Source of the DNA: an uncultured Verrucomicrobia subdivision 3 bacterium
GTDB lineage: Bacteria; Verrucomicrobiota; Verrucomicrobiia; Limisphaerales; DASXHY01
Assembly (NCBI GenBank): GCA_937890005.1
Contig: CALBZA010000056.1
Coordinates: forward strand, 1 to 64,000
Direction: 5' to 3'
Length of the DNA stretch: 64,000 nucleotides
The notes under the pieces were generated by a model. That model did no database searches. It saw nothing but the letters and a program-made list of their open reading frames with translations, and was not told where the DNA came from. Shown one piece after another: positions 33,381 to 42,781 of this stretch; within the stretch, counting starts at the first letter, position 1, and the number at the start of each line of letters is the position of its first letter. The position numbers and the translations under genes are program-made.

Positions 33381-34199
33381 TCAACGACTGTATTTCGAAG
33401 CGTGTGGATTCTTCTTCAATCGCTCGAGCGCCTCCTGTTTCCAGTCGAGAGCCGGAGCCGATTCAACGGAGGGCGTCTGTTCCGTTGTTGAAGTGACAGT
33501 GTCCGGCGCGTTCACAGGTGCCACAGCGACAGACGTTGCGGAGGCGGGAACGGAGCGAGCCTCGAAAAAGGAGCTTTGGCCGAAGACCGATTTGGTTTCT
33601 CCGGATGGTTGAGTTTCGGTTGGAGCGATCCCGGGAAAGGACGATGCTGTCGGCGCGGACTGAAAAACAGTTCCGGCCTCCTCCTCATCGGTTCGCCAGC
33701 AAAGGCGAACGGATGGGATCGGCCCGACGTGCACGATCAGCGTCCGATAGCTGAGATCGCTCAGCGCCACTCGATCCGCGACTGCCTCGGCCTGGAGCAG
33801 GGAAGAGAGCAGGGCGTGGACGGTTTTCTTGTCCTGGTTTGCGGTGATCAAAGCCCGAATCTGCGGATGGGCGACGTCCTCGATCTTGTCCAGGTGAACG
33901 ATCAGGCGCTGGACCGGGCTGAGTTCCATGTCAACGCCGCGCAGATCGTAACCGGCCTCAGCGAAGGTTCCGCCTGCATCGTGGATTTCCTGGAGTGCTT
34001 CGAGAATGTGATCCGGATTGTCCACGCGCAGGTCTGTGACACTGGATTGAATACTGGTGCGCAGCTGCTGGAGTTGCCCCGCCGTCACGGCGACACTTTC
34101 TTTGAGCTGGGAAATCTTCGGCGGCACGCTCTGGATGGCGGCCTGAATCTGCGCGGCCTTGCTGCCGATCGTCTGGACCTTCGTCATGAACTTTTTCAT
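33381..34199 (-). CDS. Coiled-coil protein of unknown function in the flotillin/ATPase run
   Basis: A 272-residue cytoplasmic protein. Residues 1-70 form a long amphipathic helix or coiled coil (QTIGSKAAQIQAAIQSVPPK, QLKESVAVTAGQLQQLR). Residues about 75-180 form a compact domain (SPVQRLIVHLDKIED, QIRALITANQDKKTVHALLS). The remainder is a Pro/Ser/Thr-rich linker with a short charged C-terminal helix (WKQEALERLKKNPH). I do not recognise the family; the first part loosely recalls PspA-type helices. It lies between the DUF3686 ATPase and the zincin gene, separated from the ATPase gene by a repeat-bearing gap of 187 nt. Confidence 0.75.
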   Translation of the reverse strand: MKKFMTKVQTIGSKAAQIQAAIQSVPPKISQLKESVAVTAGQLQQLRTSIQSSVTDLRVDNPDHILEALQEIHDAGGTFAEAGYDLRGVDMELSPVQRLIVHLDKIEDVAHPQIRALITANQDKKTVHALLSSLLQAEAVADRVALSDLSYRTLIVHVGPIPSVRLCWRTDEEEAGTVFQSAPTASSFPGIAPTETQPSGETKSVFGQSSFFEARSVPASATSVAVAPVNAPDTVTSTTEQTPSVESAPALDWKQEALERLKKNPHASKYSR

Positions 34200-34227
34200 A
34201 GGCTCAATTTCCGGTTAGATCATTAAT

Positions 34228-34368
34228 TACTCACGCGAAGGACGCGAAAGGCGTGAAGATGAAAGGGCCTCGCTGGAACAAGATCACAGTCTGATGTCCG
34301 GAGGGAGCCCGAACTCAAACGCGTGCACATTTGCTCCTTCGCGACCTTCGCGGCCTTCGCGTGAGGAA
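34228..34368. repeat. REP-like inverted repeat element
   Basis: Two arms rich in CGAAGG/CCTTCG words face each other: ACTCACGCGAAGGACGCGAA near 34230-34250 and CCTTCGCGGCCTTCGCGTGA near 34346-34365, separated by about 80 nt. The arms could form a long imperfect hairpin. The gap holds no gene. A second element with the same style of arms lies at 63010-63103. Confidence 0.6.
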
Positions 34369-34386
34369 ATTCGTTTTGCGAAATAT

Positions 34387-37300
34387 TCACGGTGTCGTTT
34401 CCCCTCCGTCGGGTTTCTGTTTGGGTGCGGCCTGTCCCTGCGATTGCGCGATGACCTGCTGGAACTTCTCCAGAAACGCCTTCTCGTTTTCGAGCATCTC
34501 CTGCGTGAGATCGATTTCCACCGTCCCCTGTCGCGCTCTCGTGGCGAGCAGTTCCTGCGCGTTGCGGAGATGATTCCGCTGCTGCTCGGCCAGGTCCTTG
34601 AGCGTCGCCATGGTGCTGTGGACCATTTCCATCTCGTGTTCCATTCGCTTGAGCGCGTCGGCGATCGTTCCGGAATGAACGACTGAAATGGCCTTGCTCA
34701 AATCCTGTCGCAACGCATTTAAACCCTCGCTCAATCGGGCCGCGAGGGCATCGACGTCACCACTGCTGGAACCGGGCCTGGCCGACTCGGCGAGGCGTTG
34801 ATCGACCGTGTTCCGCAGCGCTTCGAGATGTTTCGCCAGAGGACCGAGATCCACATGGACCGGTGGTGGCGAAGGCTGCGGTTTCGAAGATTGCTTTTCC
34901 AACGCCGTCTGAAGCGCTTCAAGTCGTTTGCCGACCGGTTCGAAATCAACCACGACCTGTGGCGCGGGAGGGTGAGGCGGTGGCGGCTTCGACAGCTGGC
35001 TCGCAATCGCCTGCTGAATTCCTTCGAGCCCCGATTGGAATCCGCTCAGTTGCGCAACGATGCGTCCGGCTGGATCGTCGCCGACGCCACGCGCGGCATT
35101 GTTGCGCTTGAACGTCTGTTTGATTTCCTCCCAGCGCGCTTTTTCCTCCGGCGTCTGAATGCCGAGAAGTTCCTTGAACTTGAGCAGGTTCGCCTCGGCA
35201 CCGGTCGTGAGCGTCTGGGATTCGTTGCGATAGTGGTCGAGGATGATCCCGCGCACCTCGTCGTCGTTCATGATCGCAACCACCTTTTCGGCCAGGCGAT
35301 TCATGTTGCGATACGAACCCTGAAGCTTGAACGGCGGCTCGGTGCGATATTCATCGGCTTGTGCGGCGGAATGAATGTATTCCTGGTTCACGCGCAGAAC
35401 GACCTCGCGAATCATCACGAGTTTCTTCATCACGGACAGAATCTCCTCCACGTCCTGCGACGAATAACTGCCTTCAAAACCTTCCGCCTCGCGCTCGCCT
35501 GACTCGGCCATGCGGATGAACGAGCGGATGTCCTTCTGGCTCTTGTTCGCGAGCGGTGCAAGGACGGCATTCGACGTCACGGCGTTTTCGAGATAGCTCG
35601 CTTTGAACCATTCCGCATTGCCGCCGATGATGTCGCCCAGATTGTAGGTGTCGGCGCGGTTCGAAAGCATGTCGGGGATTTTGAACTTCTGGCCGCTCTC
35701 CGTGTAAGGATTGCCGGCCATCACCACCACGACCTTGCGTCCGCGCAGATCGTAGGTCCGCGGCTGGCCGTTCCAGACCCCTTCAATCTTGCGTTGAGCG
35801 TCGCAGAGCGAAATGAACTTCTGCAGAAATTCCGGACTGCAATGCTGGATGTCGTCGATGCAAATCATCGCGTTGTCGCCCATCTCCAGCGCGAGATTCA
35901 ATTTCTGGATCTCCTCGCGTGCAGCGGCGTTCGGAGCCTCCTCGGGATCCAGCGAGGTGACGTCGTGTCCAAGCGCCGGGCCGTTCACCTTGATGAACAC
36001 AATGCCCAGTCGATTGGCCACATACTCCATCAACGTTGTCTTGCCGTAACCCGGCGGTGAAATGACCAGCAGCAAACCCATCAGGTCCGTGCGCTTCGCA
36101 GCTCCGGCCGCGCCAATCTGTTTCGCGAGATTGTCGCCGACGAGCGGCAGATAAACGCGGTCGATCAATTGATTGCGGACAAAGGAGGTCAGGACCTTGG
36201 GCTTGAATTCATCGAGACGAAGCCGTTTGCGTTCGCGTTCGAGAATCTGCTGTTTGAGATCGCGGAAACGTTCGAAGCGCGGAACGACTTCCTGTTCGTA
36301 TTCACGCAGGCGCTCGGTGAACTTCAGATAATCGAAACGATAACGGCTGCCGTGAATGACGTTGTGGCTGCCTTTCATTTCATCCAGGTCACGACTTGCG
36401 CCGGCCTGAACGACCGTGGTTTTGAGTTTGCCGCCGCAGAAGAGAATGGCTGCAACTTCGTCGAGATACTGGAGCTCGTTGCCCTTCAAATCGAGCGGGG
36501 AGGATTGAGGCGAAGCAGTCCGGGACGTTTTCGATGCGGAAGGCGTGGCAGCGTGTGTTACGTGAAGCAGGAAACCGCGGGTCCAGTCGCGAGTCAGCTC
36601 AAGTGCGCTTTCGAGATGTTCGCCCAGGTCGGTCATCGCGCGTTTGAATGAATCGGCGCTGCCCTTCGCAATGAGATGCTGATTGAAGCGGGTGGCGAGT
36701 TCGTGCGCTTCACGCGTGACGACGAAGGCGTCGCCGCCGATCAGTTCGTGAAAAAGATATTCGCCCGCCGCGTCTGCGATCGATTCCGAATACAGCTTCG
36801 TTTTCTGGATGAAATCCCGGATGAGTTCCTGGAGTGCGGCGATGTAATTCTGCTGGATGGGATCGCCCGGAAAAACCTTGTTGCGCTCGCCGAATGCCTT
36901 CAGCCGCGTGCTCCAGAGTTTGCGCGTCGGTTCGGGACAGAAGCGATGCCAGTAAACCACGGCGCAGGCGCGGGCCGTCGGATGAAACCGCGCGAGCTGC
37001 AATGCAAGATGCGCTTCGAGCAAGGCGCCGAAAATCCTGGCGCCGTCAAGGTCGTGAACGCCTTTTGTATAGCCTTCCTGATAACGCGTTCCGACGAACT
37101 GCTGGACGAATGCAAGCCGTTGTTCCGCAGACCACGCGAGGACTTCCTCCAGAGTCGGGACATCAGCAGAAACCTGGTCTTCAGTCCGCCCGGCATCGTC
37201 GTTTTCAGCTTCAGAATCTTCCCCGATCTGGCCATTACGCTGAAGCGGGTTGAAATCCGCGCTCCTGGCTTCCAGAGCTTTCAACAGTTGCCACGCGAGA

Positions 37301-40128
37301 TACTCGCCTCGATAGACCTGTGGATTTTCTGAAACGACTTCCTGATCCCAGACGCCGCGCGTGGCGAGCAGTTCGGGATCCTCGATGGCTTCGAAATATT
37401 TCGTGCTCGTCAGGTGAACGAACTGCGTGCCGTCGCGATTGACGACGGTGAGATCGAGCGGCTGCGTGTTGATGTTGAAGCGATGTTTCCCAAGCTGGAT
37501 CACCGGTTCGCCGCCGACGAACAGTTCCTGGCGATCCTTGAGCTGCCGCACCGCTTCCTGCTGAACACTCTTGAGCCGGCCCTGCAGATCGTCGGCCTTG
37601 ACCGAATCCTCCAATGCCAGCAGCTGATCAATCGTCTCACGCACCTTGGCGATCATCAGATCGGATGCCATGTAGGTGTTGATCTCCTCGATCGACTTGA
37701 AGCTGCCGAGACGATTCTGAATCACCTTCAGAATGCGCTCGGCCGCGGTCATCAAGGCGCTTGCGCGCCGATTGCGTTGTTCGACGAGCGCGAGCTTGCG
37801 CTGTTCGAACGCTTCGTAAAGTTCCGTCCGACGTTCGGAAAGTTGAACCGTGTATTCCTCGAAGTCGGCGAAGGCGCCTTCAAGTTCCTCGATCTGAACC
37901 GTGAGTCGATTCAGGTATTCCTCGCATTTCGCGGGCGAATCGCAGAGGTCGAGGTAACTCGCCGCCGCCTGGCTCAGTAGCTTGATCTGTGCGCTGAACT
38001 GCGCTGCACCTTCGCGGGCGACCAGTTCCTGGAGCCGCTTCTTCAACGCGGCCTTCACCTGGTTCAGCGTCGTGTAGATCGCCGTGATGCCATCGATGAT
38101 GCGCGTCGTTTCGGTCGCATCGGCAATGTTCAGACTGTTGACGATCTCGACCAGCATTTCGAGCTCGCCGCCTGCCGTGCTGACAGCCTTCTCGATTTCT
38201 TTGCCTTCGGCGACTTTCGTCACCGTTTCAACCGCGGCAACCTGCGCGTCCGCCTGCTTGCGATAGGGATCGAGCGCCTCGGGTTTGAGAAGAAATTGAA
38301 CGGTGTTGCCGGACAACGTCGCAGTCTGCTCCGTCACTTTCGCTTCAAGCGCATCAACGGTCGGAACATCGACGTAACGAACCTCCCGAAGTGTGATCAG
38401 TTCGCCGCGGAGATGCCGGAGCGCGGTGAGATTGATGACGTAATCGTTGAGCGTGTTGAAACTCGCCCGGCGGATCGTATTGAAGAGTTCCTGACCGCGC
38501 TTGCTGACATCCTGGACGCGTTGGACGGCTTCGCGCTGGAGACGGCGAACCTTGTCGAACTCATCGACCGCCTTGTCTGCCGCTTCTCGAACCTGCCGCA
38601 AGGCATCATCGATGCCGAACGCATCGGCATGCGACAGCCATGGATAGGAATCGAGAATCGCGCCGCAACGTTTGACGAGGTCGGTGTAGAGTTCGGCGTA
38701 GGGACTGTCCTTTCGCACCAGCGTGAGCACTTCGTTGCACTCGGCGAGTGCGCGGACGACTTCCTTGTTTCCGATCTGATAAAGGTAGGCGTCCTTTTTG
38801 CCGGGCGGTTCGAAGCCGGGTTGATGAAACGGTGTCTGACGCAGCTGAATCGAATGATGTTTCTGCGGCTCGTGCTCGGCGCGAAAGAGCAGGAGGTGGC
38901 CGTTTGGAAAAATGGAGAATCCGTTGCAACCGATCCGTTCCTCGACCTTCTGCGCAATCAGGCGATACGGCATGAGCGCATAATCGCCGGTCATCCGGTT
39001 GTAGAACACGTAAAGAACATCCTCGCCATTCGGCGCGTGGACCGCGCGTTCGAAGACCATTCCTGCCGTGCTGGCCTCAAAGCGCTTCAGTTCTCCGGTT
39101 GCCAGATAATAGCCGTCCGGAAAAATCAGTCCGTGTTCTTCAGGCAGAAAGACGCACGATTCGCCGATCGAATCCACGCGCACCGCCGTCTGCTGCTTCT
39201 CATTGAAAATGAAATAGCGCGCCTGGGTTTCCTTGTAGGGTCGAATCTTGAGCAGGATCAAATGCCCGACGATTCCGTATGCGATCTCGGCGTCATCAAC
39301 CTTCTGATACTTGTCATCGACAGGTTCCGAATAAATGCCTTCGCCGGTGGCAGTATTGTCCTCGACCTTGATCGTAAGATCGCCTCCGACCGATTCGACA
39401 AAGACGCGGTCCTCGATCGAAACGTGTGGATGATCGCCGTAGCGATACGATTCGCGATCGGGAATCTGCCAGCGGAACTGGTGGGCAGGGGGATAGGCGA
39501 TGCGGCGATATTCGGCTTCGGCGCGGCCGTCGATGTACTTCAAATCGCCGTCATTGTAGGCCCATTTGAAAATAGCAAAGTCGTCGATCCCTGAACCGGT
39601 GCCGAACTTCATGAACAGCTTGCCATCGATGAGCGAAAACTTCCGGAAAGCCGCCTTTTCGTAAATGTTGTAGAGCCGTTTGAAATCTCCGAGAAAGGCT
39701 TTGTCGTTGATCAGGTCAAGATCCGCCTCCTTGAATGAACCAGTTTCCTCGTCGCGTGTGTAAATCGCGAAGACGTCGCTCAGCTCCATCTCCTTCTTGA
39801 GACCGAACTGCACGTTGAAGCCGAACAGGAACCTGCCGTTCCCGAGCTGGATCATGTCGCGCGGAACGCAATTGTGCGCGGTGACAATCCGGTCGGCTTT
39901 CAGGATTTTGAATTCGATCGCGCCGAAAACGTTCTGTCGCTGACGATCCAGCTGCGACATCCGTTCGCTCAGTTTTGCGCCTTGTGTCTGAAGGCGGTTA
40001 CGAATGATTTCGTACGTGGCGCTGCCGAGCGTCTGGGCCGTGGACTGCGTTTGCGGCGATGCCGCCGCGGGCTCGGTGGATGTCTCCGAAGCGGGCGAGT
40101 TCAGTTTTTCGTTGGGAACCTCAGCCAT
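34387..40128 (-). CDS. Giant DUF3686-type AAA+ ATPase ('DNA repair ATPase')
   Basis: A 1913-residue cytoplasmic ATPase. Residues about 40-480 match what I know of DUF3686 (beta-rich; VTAHNCVPRDMIQLGNGRFL, VLYVFYNRMTGDYALMPYRL). Residues about 490-930 are coiled coil. The AAA+ domain spans about 1330-1600, with Walker A at about residue 1357 (PPGYGKTTL), Walker B at about 1421 (MICIDDI) and sensor 1 (VVVMAGNPY). A proline-rich stretch and more coiled coil end the chain. The name 'DNA repair ATPase' is historical and I know of no proof for it. The gene lies 119 nt downstream of the flotillin gene on the same strand. That pairing suggests an ATPase working with a membrane scaffold, perhaps in envelope stress or conflict. 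Confidence 0.85.
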   Translation of the reverse strand: MAEVPNEKLNSPASETSTEPAAASPQTQSTAQTLGSATYEIIRNRLQTQGAKLSERMSQLDRQRQNVFGAIEFKILKADRIVTAHNCVPRDMIQLGNGRFLFGFNVQFGLKKEMELSDVFAIYTRDEETGSFKEADLDLINDKAFLGDFKRLYNIYEKAAFRKFSLIDGKLFMKFGTGSGIDDFAIFKWAYNDGDLKYIDGRAEAEYRRIAYPPAHQFRWQIPDRESYRYGDHPHVSIEDRVFVESVGGDLTIKVEDNTATGEGIYSEPVDDKYQKVDDAEIAYGIVGHLILLKIRPYKETQARYFIFNEKQQTAVRVDSIGESCVFLPEEHGLIFPDGYYLATGELKRFEASTAGMVFERAVHAPNGEDVLYVFYNRMTGDYALMPYRLIAQKVEERIGCNGFSIFPNGHLLLFRAEHEPQKHHSIQLRQTPFHQPGFEPPGKKDAYLYQIGNKEVVRALAECNEVLTLVRKDSPYAELYTDLVKRCGAILDSYPWLSHADAFGIDDALRQVREAADKAVDEFDKVRRLQREAVQRVQDVSKRGQELFNTIRRASFNTLNDYVINLTALRHLRGELITLREVRYVDVPTVDALEAKVTEQTATLSGNTVQFLLKPEALDPYRKQADAQVAAVETVTKVAEGKEIEKAVSTAGGELEMLVEIVNSLNIADATETTRIIDGITAIYTTLNQVKAALKKRLQELVAREGAAQFSAQIKLLSQAAASYLDLCDSPAKCEEYLNRLTVQIEELEGAFADFEEYTVQLSERRTELYEAFEQRKLALVEQRNRRASALMTAAERILKVIQNRLGSFKSIEEINTYMASDLMIAKVRETIDQLLALEDSVKADDLQGRLKSVQQEAVRQLKDRQELFVGGEPVIQLGKHRFNINTQPLDLTVVNRDGTQFVHLTSTKYFEAIEDPELLATRGVWDQEVVSENPQVYRGEYLAWQLLKALEARSADFNPLQRNGQIGEDSEAENDDAGRTEDQVSADVPTLEEVLAWSAEQRLAFVQQFVGTRYQEGYTKGVHDLDGARIFGALLEAHLALQLARFHPTARACAVVYWHRFCPEPTRKLWSTRLKAFGERNKVFPGDPIQQNYIAALQELIRDFIQKTKLYSESIADAAGEYLFHELIGGDAFVVTREAHELATRFNQHLIAKGSADSFKRAMTDLGEHLESALELTRDWTRGFLLHVTHAATPSASKTSRTASPQSSPLDLKGNELQYLDEVAAILFCGGKLKTTVVQAGASRDLDEMKGSHNVIHGSRYRFDYLKFTERLREYEQEVVPRFERFRDLKQQILERERKRLRLDEFKPKVLTSFVRNQLIDRVYLPLVGDNLAKQIGAAGAAKRTDLMGLLLVISPPGYGKTTLMEYVANRLGIVFIKVNGPALGHDVTSLDPEEAPNAAAREEIQKLNLALEMGDNAMICIDDIQHCSPEFLQKFISLCDAQRKIEGVWNGQPRTYDLRGRKVVVVMAGNPYTESGQKFKIPDMLSNRADTYNLGDIIGGNAEWFKASYLENAVTSNAVLAPLANKSQKDIRSFIRMAESGEREAEGFEGSYSSQDVEEILSVMKKLVMIREVVLRVNQEYIHSAAQADEYRTEPPFKLQGSYRNMNRLAEKVVAIMNDDEVRGIILDHYRNESQTLTTGAEANLLKFKELLGIQTPEEKARWEEIKQTFKRNNAARGVGDDPAGRIVAQLSGFQSGLEGIQQAIASQLSKPPPPHPPAPQVVVDFEPVGKRLEALQTALEKQSSKPQPSPPPVHVDLGPLAKHLEALRNTVDQRLAESARPGSSSGDVDALAARLSEGLNALRQDLSKAISVVHSGTIADALKRMEHEMEMVHSTMATLKDLAEQQRNHLRNAQELLATRARQGTVEIDLTQEMLENEKAFLEKFQQVIAQSQGQAAPKQKPDGGETTP

Positions 40129-40163
40129 GGGTTAAATCTGGCGTAAGTGTGGGCATTTTCTGC

Positions 40164-40223
40164 CGCCCCGGCGGGGCCTGATTTTGATTCGCCGCCAGCC
40201 CACAGGTGACGCCTGTGGGCTGG
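40164..40223. repeat. Two GC-rich hairpins between flotillin and ATPase genes
   Basis: GCCCCGGCGGGGC near 40166-40178 and a 10-bp perfect stem AGCCCACAGG/CCTGTGGGCT at 40198-40222. Neither is followed by a T-run on the minus strand, so termination there would be weak at best. They may instead stabilise mRNA ends or be small repeat elements. Confidence 0.5.
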
Positions 40224-40247
40224 TTTTGTTGGTGCTCTGCACCTGCT

Positions 40248-42428
40248 TTACACCTGGACAACCGGCTTCGATTTCTCATCCAACACCACAGACGCCAGTG
40301 TCTCGGACACTCCGGTCTGTTCGGCCATCGCTTTCGCCGATTTCAGGAATGCCAGCAGCGAACTGTCCTTGGTCGAACCCATCAGTTTCGTCAGCAAGGC
40401 AGCGACGGTCAGATTCTTCAGGTCTTCGCTGGTGACACCGAAATCGCTGACCAGCTTGCGGAGCTTGGTCTGGAAATGCTCGGGATCGCCGTTGAAGAAC
40501 GTTTCCTTGATATCGCTGAGCGTGGCGCTGTTCAGCACCAGGCGATCGACAGACTTCCCGTTGCCGACGGCGCGAACCACCTTCTCGAAGAAGTCATTCT
40601 CGCCACCGACGATGTCGATGTTCGCGCTCTTGAGCGCTTCGCCGACGACCTGCGCGTTCGCCTGGGCAATGTCCTTTTGCACATGGATTGCGGCGAGTTC
40701 GACGTCGCGTTCCTTGGCGAGGCGCAGTCGGAATTCCTCGTGCTGCTGGCTGGCGGCCTGCAGGAGTTTCATCGCATTGGCCTTCTGTTCGATGCCCTTC
40801 GCCTCGGCAAGCATCTTGGCTTCGATTCCGGCTGCGACGGCCAGTTCCTTGTCCTTCGTGCCTTCGGCTTCGGCTTCAGCCTGTTGCTGCGTGATTTCCG
40901 CGTGTGAATGGCCACGGGCCTTGATGACCTCGGCTTCCGCCAGTCCCAGTTCGCGCACGCCACCGGCTTCGACTTTCTTGGCTTCGGCCTTGGCGATGAT
41001 GACCTTGGCTTCGGCCAGTCCGGGAGCGGCTTCCTGCGCGGCGAGACCTTCCGCCTGTTGCTGCATGGCGTGGCGTTTCCGTTCCGATGCCTTGGCTTCG
41101 GCTTCGGCGAGCGTCTGAATCCGTTCCGCTTCGCGAATCGCGGATTCCTTTGCGGCTTCGGCGGCGACGATGGCCTTGATCTTTTCCGCTTCGGCAAGAT
41201 TGCGATCGGCTTCGCGCTGGGCTTCAGAGGCGACAACCTTCACCACCTGTTCCTTCTTCGCGTTCATCTCCGCTTCAATCAAGGTGACTTCGCGGACGCG
41301 TTCGGCGGTCATGCGCGCCTCGATGTTGAGCTTCTCTTCCTCCTGCTGCACGACGGCTTTCTGTTCGGCAACGACGATCGCGCGTTTGCGTTCCACTTCG
41401 ACACCCGCTTCGGCAACCTTGGCGTTCTTGTCGAGATCGGCCAGAGCGATGGTGCGCTCGCGGCGGACGCGTGCTTCCTCGCCTTCCTGCAACGCTTCCT
41501 GCTCGAGACGCTGCTTCTCCTTCTTGACCGTGAACTCGCGTTCCTGAACAGCGCGGTTCATGTCTTCGGTGCGGAGGCGGATGGCTTCCTCGGCTTCGAG
41601 ACGCTTGGCTTCGACCTCCTGCCGGCGTGCTTCAATCACCTTGCGGGCCTCGGCTTCTTCGTTCGCCTTGATTTCGGTGATGGCACGGTTCTGCTTGGCG
41701 GCGTCTTCCTCGTTGCGGCGCCGTTGTTCGCGTTTGGCGATTTCGGCGTCGGCATTTTCCTTCTCGATTTGAACGGCGGTGCGTTGCGAATGTTCGTTTG
41801 CGACCACGCTTTCACGCCGGGTGATCTCAGTGATCTTCTTGATACCTTCGGAGTCGAGCACGTTGTTGGGATCGTGCTGGTCGAGCGGCGTCTGTTCGAG
41901 GTAATCGATTGCGACGTCCTGGAGCAGGAAGCCATCGAGATCCTTGCCGATCGTGGCCTGAATTTGATCGCGGAACTTGATGCGTTCGGTGAACAGTTCA
42001 TGAAATTCCATTTGTTTGCCGGCGGTCTTGAGAGCTTCGGAGAACTTCGCCTCAAAGAGTTCGCGCAATTGGGCGAGGTCGGAAACGCGTTCCGGTGTCA
42101 GCATTTGTGCGACTTTGCGGACGCTTTCCTCGGTCGCTTCGACGCGGATGTAGAACGCCACAGTGATGTCGGCGCGGATGTTGTCCTTGCAGACAAGGCC
42201 GTCCTTGCCTTTGCGGGTGATCTCCAGCTTTTTCACGGAGATATCGACGATGTGATAGGTCTGGAAGAGCGGCCAGGCGAGCATCCAGTCGAAGGAAACT
42301 TTCACGCCGCCCCAGCCGGTTCGCACACCGGCGCGTCCGGGCTGAATCTTTCGGACGAACATCATGATGATGAGGCAGAGAATTCCGAGCGGGACAAGTA
42401 TCGCAACGGCGATGATGATTTCTTTCAT
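40248..42428 (-). CDS. Flotillin-like SPFH/band 7 protein (YqiK family)
   Basis: A 726-residue membrane-anchored flotillin. One TM helix lies at residues 4-26 (IIIAVAILVPLGILCLIIMM), followed by an SPFH domain to about 200 (GRAGVRTGWGGVKVSF, DNIRADITVAFYIRVEATEE). A very long Glu/Ala/Lys coiled coil covers about 205-570, and a globular C-terminal part follows (about 600-726). The coiled coil is longer than in typical FloT and agrees with the YqiK-type class. Such proteins assemble into large membrane scaffolds. It is the first gene of a minus-strand run with the DUF3686 ATPase, the coiled-coil protein and the zincin peptidase. Confidence 0.92.
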   Translation of the reverse strand: MKEIIIAVAILVPLGILCLIIMMFVRKIQPGRAGVRTGWGGVKVSFDWMLAWPLFQTYHIVDISVKKLEITRKGKDGLVCKDNIRADITVAFYIRVEATEESVRKVAQMLTPERVSDLAQLRELFEAKFSEALKTAGKQMEFHELFTERIKFRDQIQATIGKDLDGFLLQDVAIDYLEQTPLDQHDPNNVLDSEGIKKITEITRRESVVANEHSQRTAVQIEKENADAEIAKREQRRRNEEDAAKQNRAITEIKANEEAEARKVIEARRQEVEAKRLEAEEAIRLRTEDMNRAVQEREFTVKKEKQRLEQEALQEGEEARVRRERTIALADLDKNAKVAEAGVEVERKRAIVVAEQKAVVQQEEEKLNIEARMTAERVREVTLIEAEMNAKKEQVVKVVASEAQREADRNLAEAEKIKAIVAAEAAKESAIREAERIQTLAEAEAKASERKRHAMQQQAEGLAAQEAAPGLAEAKVIIAKAEAKKVEAGGVRELGLAEAEVIKARGHSHAEITQQQAEAEAEGTKDKELAVAAGIEAKMLAEAKGIEQKANAMKLLQAASQQHEEFRLRLAKERDVELAAIHVQKDIAQANAQVVGEALKSANIDIVGGENDFFEKVVRAVGNGKSVDRLVLNSATLSDIKETFFNGDPEHFQTKLRKLVSDFGVTSEDLKNLTVAALLTKLMGSTKDSSLLAFLKSAKAMAEQTGVSETLASVVLDEKSKPVVQV

Positions 42429-42706
42429 AACACAATGAGGCTGCCGCCTGCTTTACCTCCGACTGACGGCACACCTTGTAATGGTTGAGTGGGTCTCACG
42501 AACGATTGATCCGGACGCCACATCCGGCACGCCCCGTGGTTAACAGAAACGATTGGGGCAGGCCAATATAAATCCCGGATCAAATTCGAATGACGATGGT
42601 TTTGTGAGCGATTGTCTCGCCGAGAAACGTTTTCAATGCAGATTCTTTCGGATCGCTCGATGTGAGCCGTCACGCATCAGCGGATTTTCTGGCCTTTTCC
42701 CGGATA
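42429..42706. other. Intergenic region upstream of the flotillin gene
   Basis: No gene seen. It should contain the promoter of the flotillin run. I looked for a sigma-54 element (GG-N10-GC type) and found none that is convincing. Confidence 0.4.
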
Positions 42707-42737
42707 TGAAAAAGCCGCACGAAGACATCATGCGGCT
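42707..42737 (-). terminator. Intrinsic terminator of pheS
   Basis: On the minus strand AGCCGCA and TGCGGCT form a 7-bp stem with an 11-nt loop, followed directly by TTTTTC. It lies 45 nt after the pheS stop codon. Confidence 0.85.
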
Positions 42738-42781
42738 GAATTGCCATTAGTGCTCGAGAAGAATACGTCCCGAGACTTCTG

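Noticed and set aside
38296..39594. 432-codon open frame on the plus strand opposite the DUF3686 ATPase gene
   Set aside because: It is the mirror of a well-supported coding sequence, has no domain pattern and its composition follows the codon bias of the opposite strand.
40908..42488. 526-codon open frame on the plus strand opposite the flotillin gene
   Set aside because: Low-complexity Phe/Gly/Leu/Asp text produced by the Glu/Ala/Lys coiled coil on the other strand.
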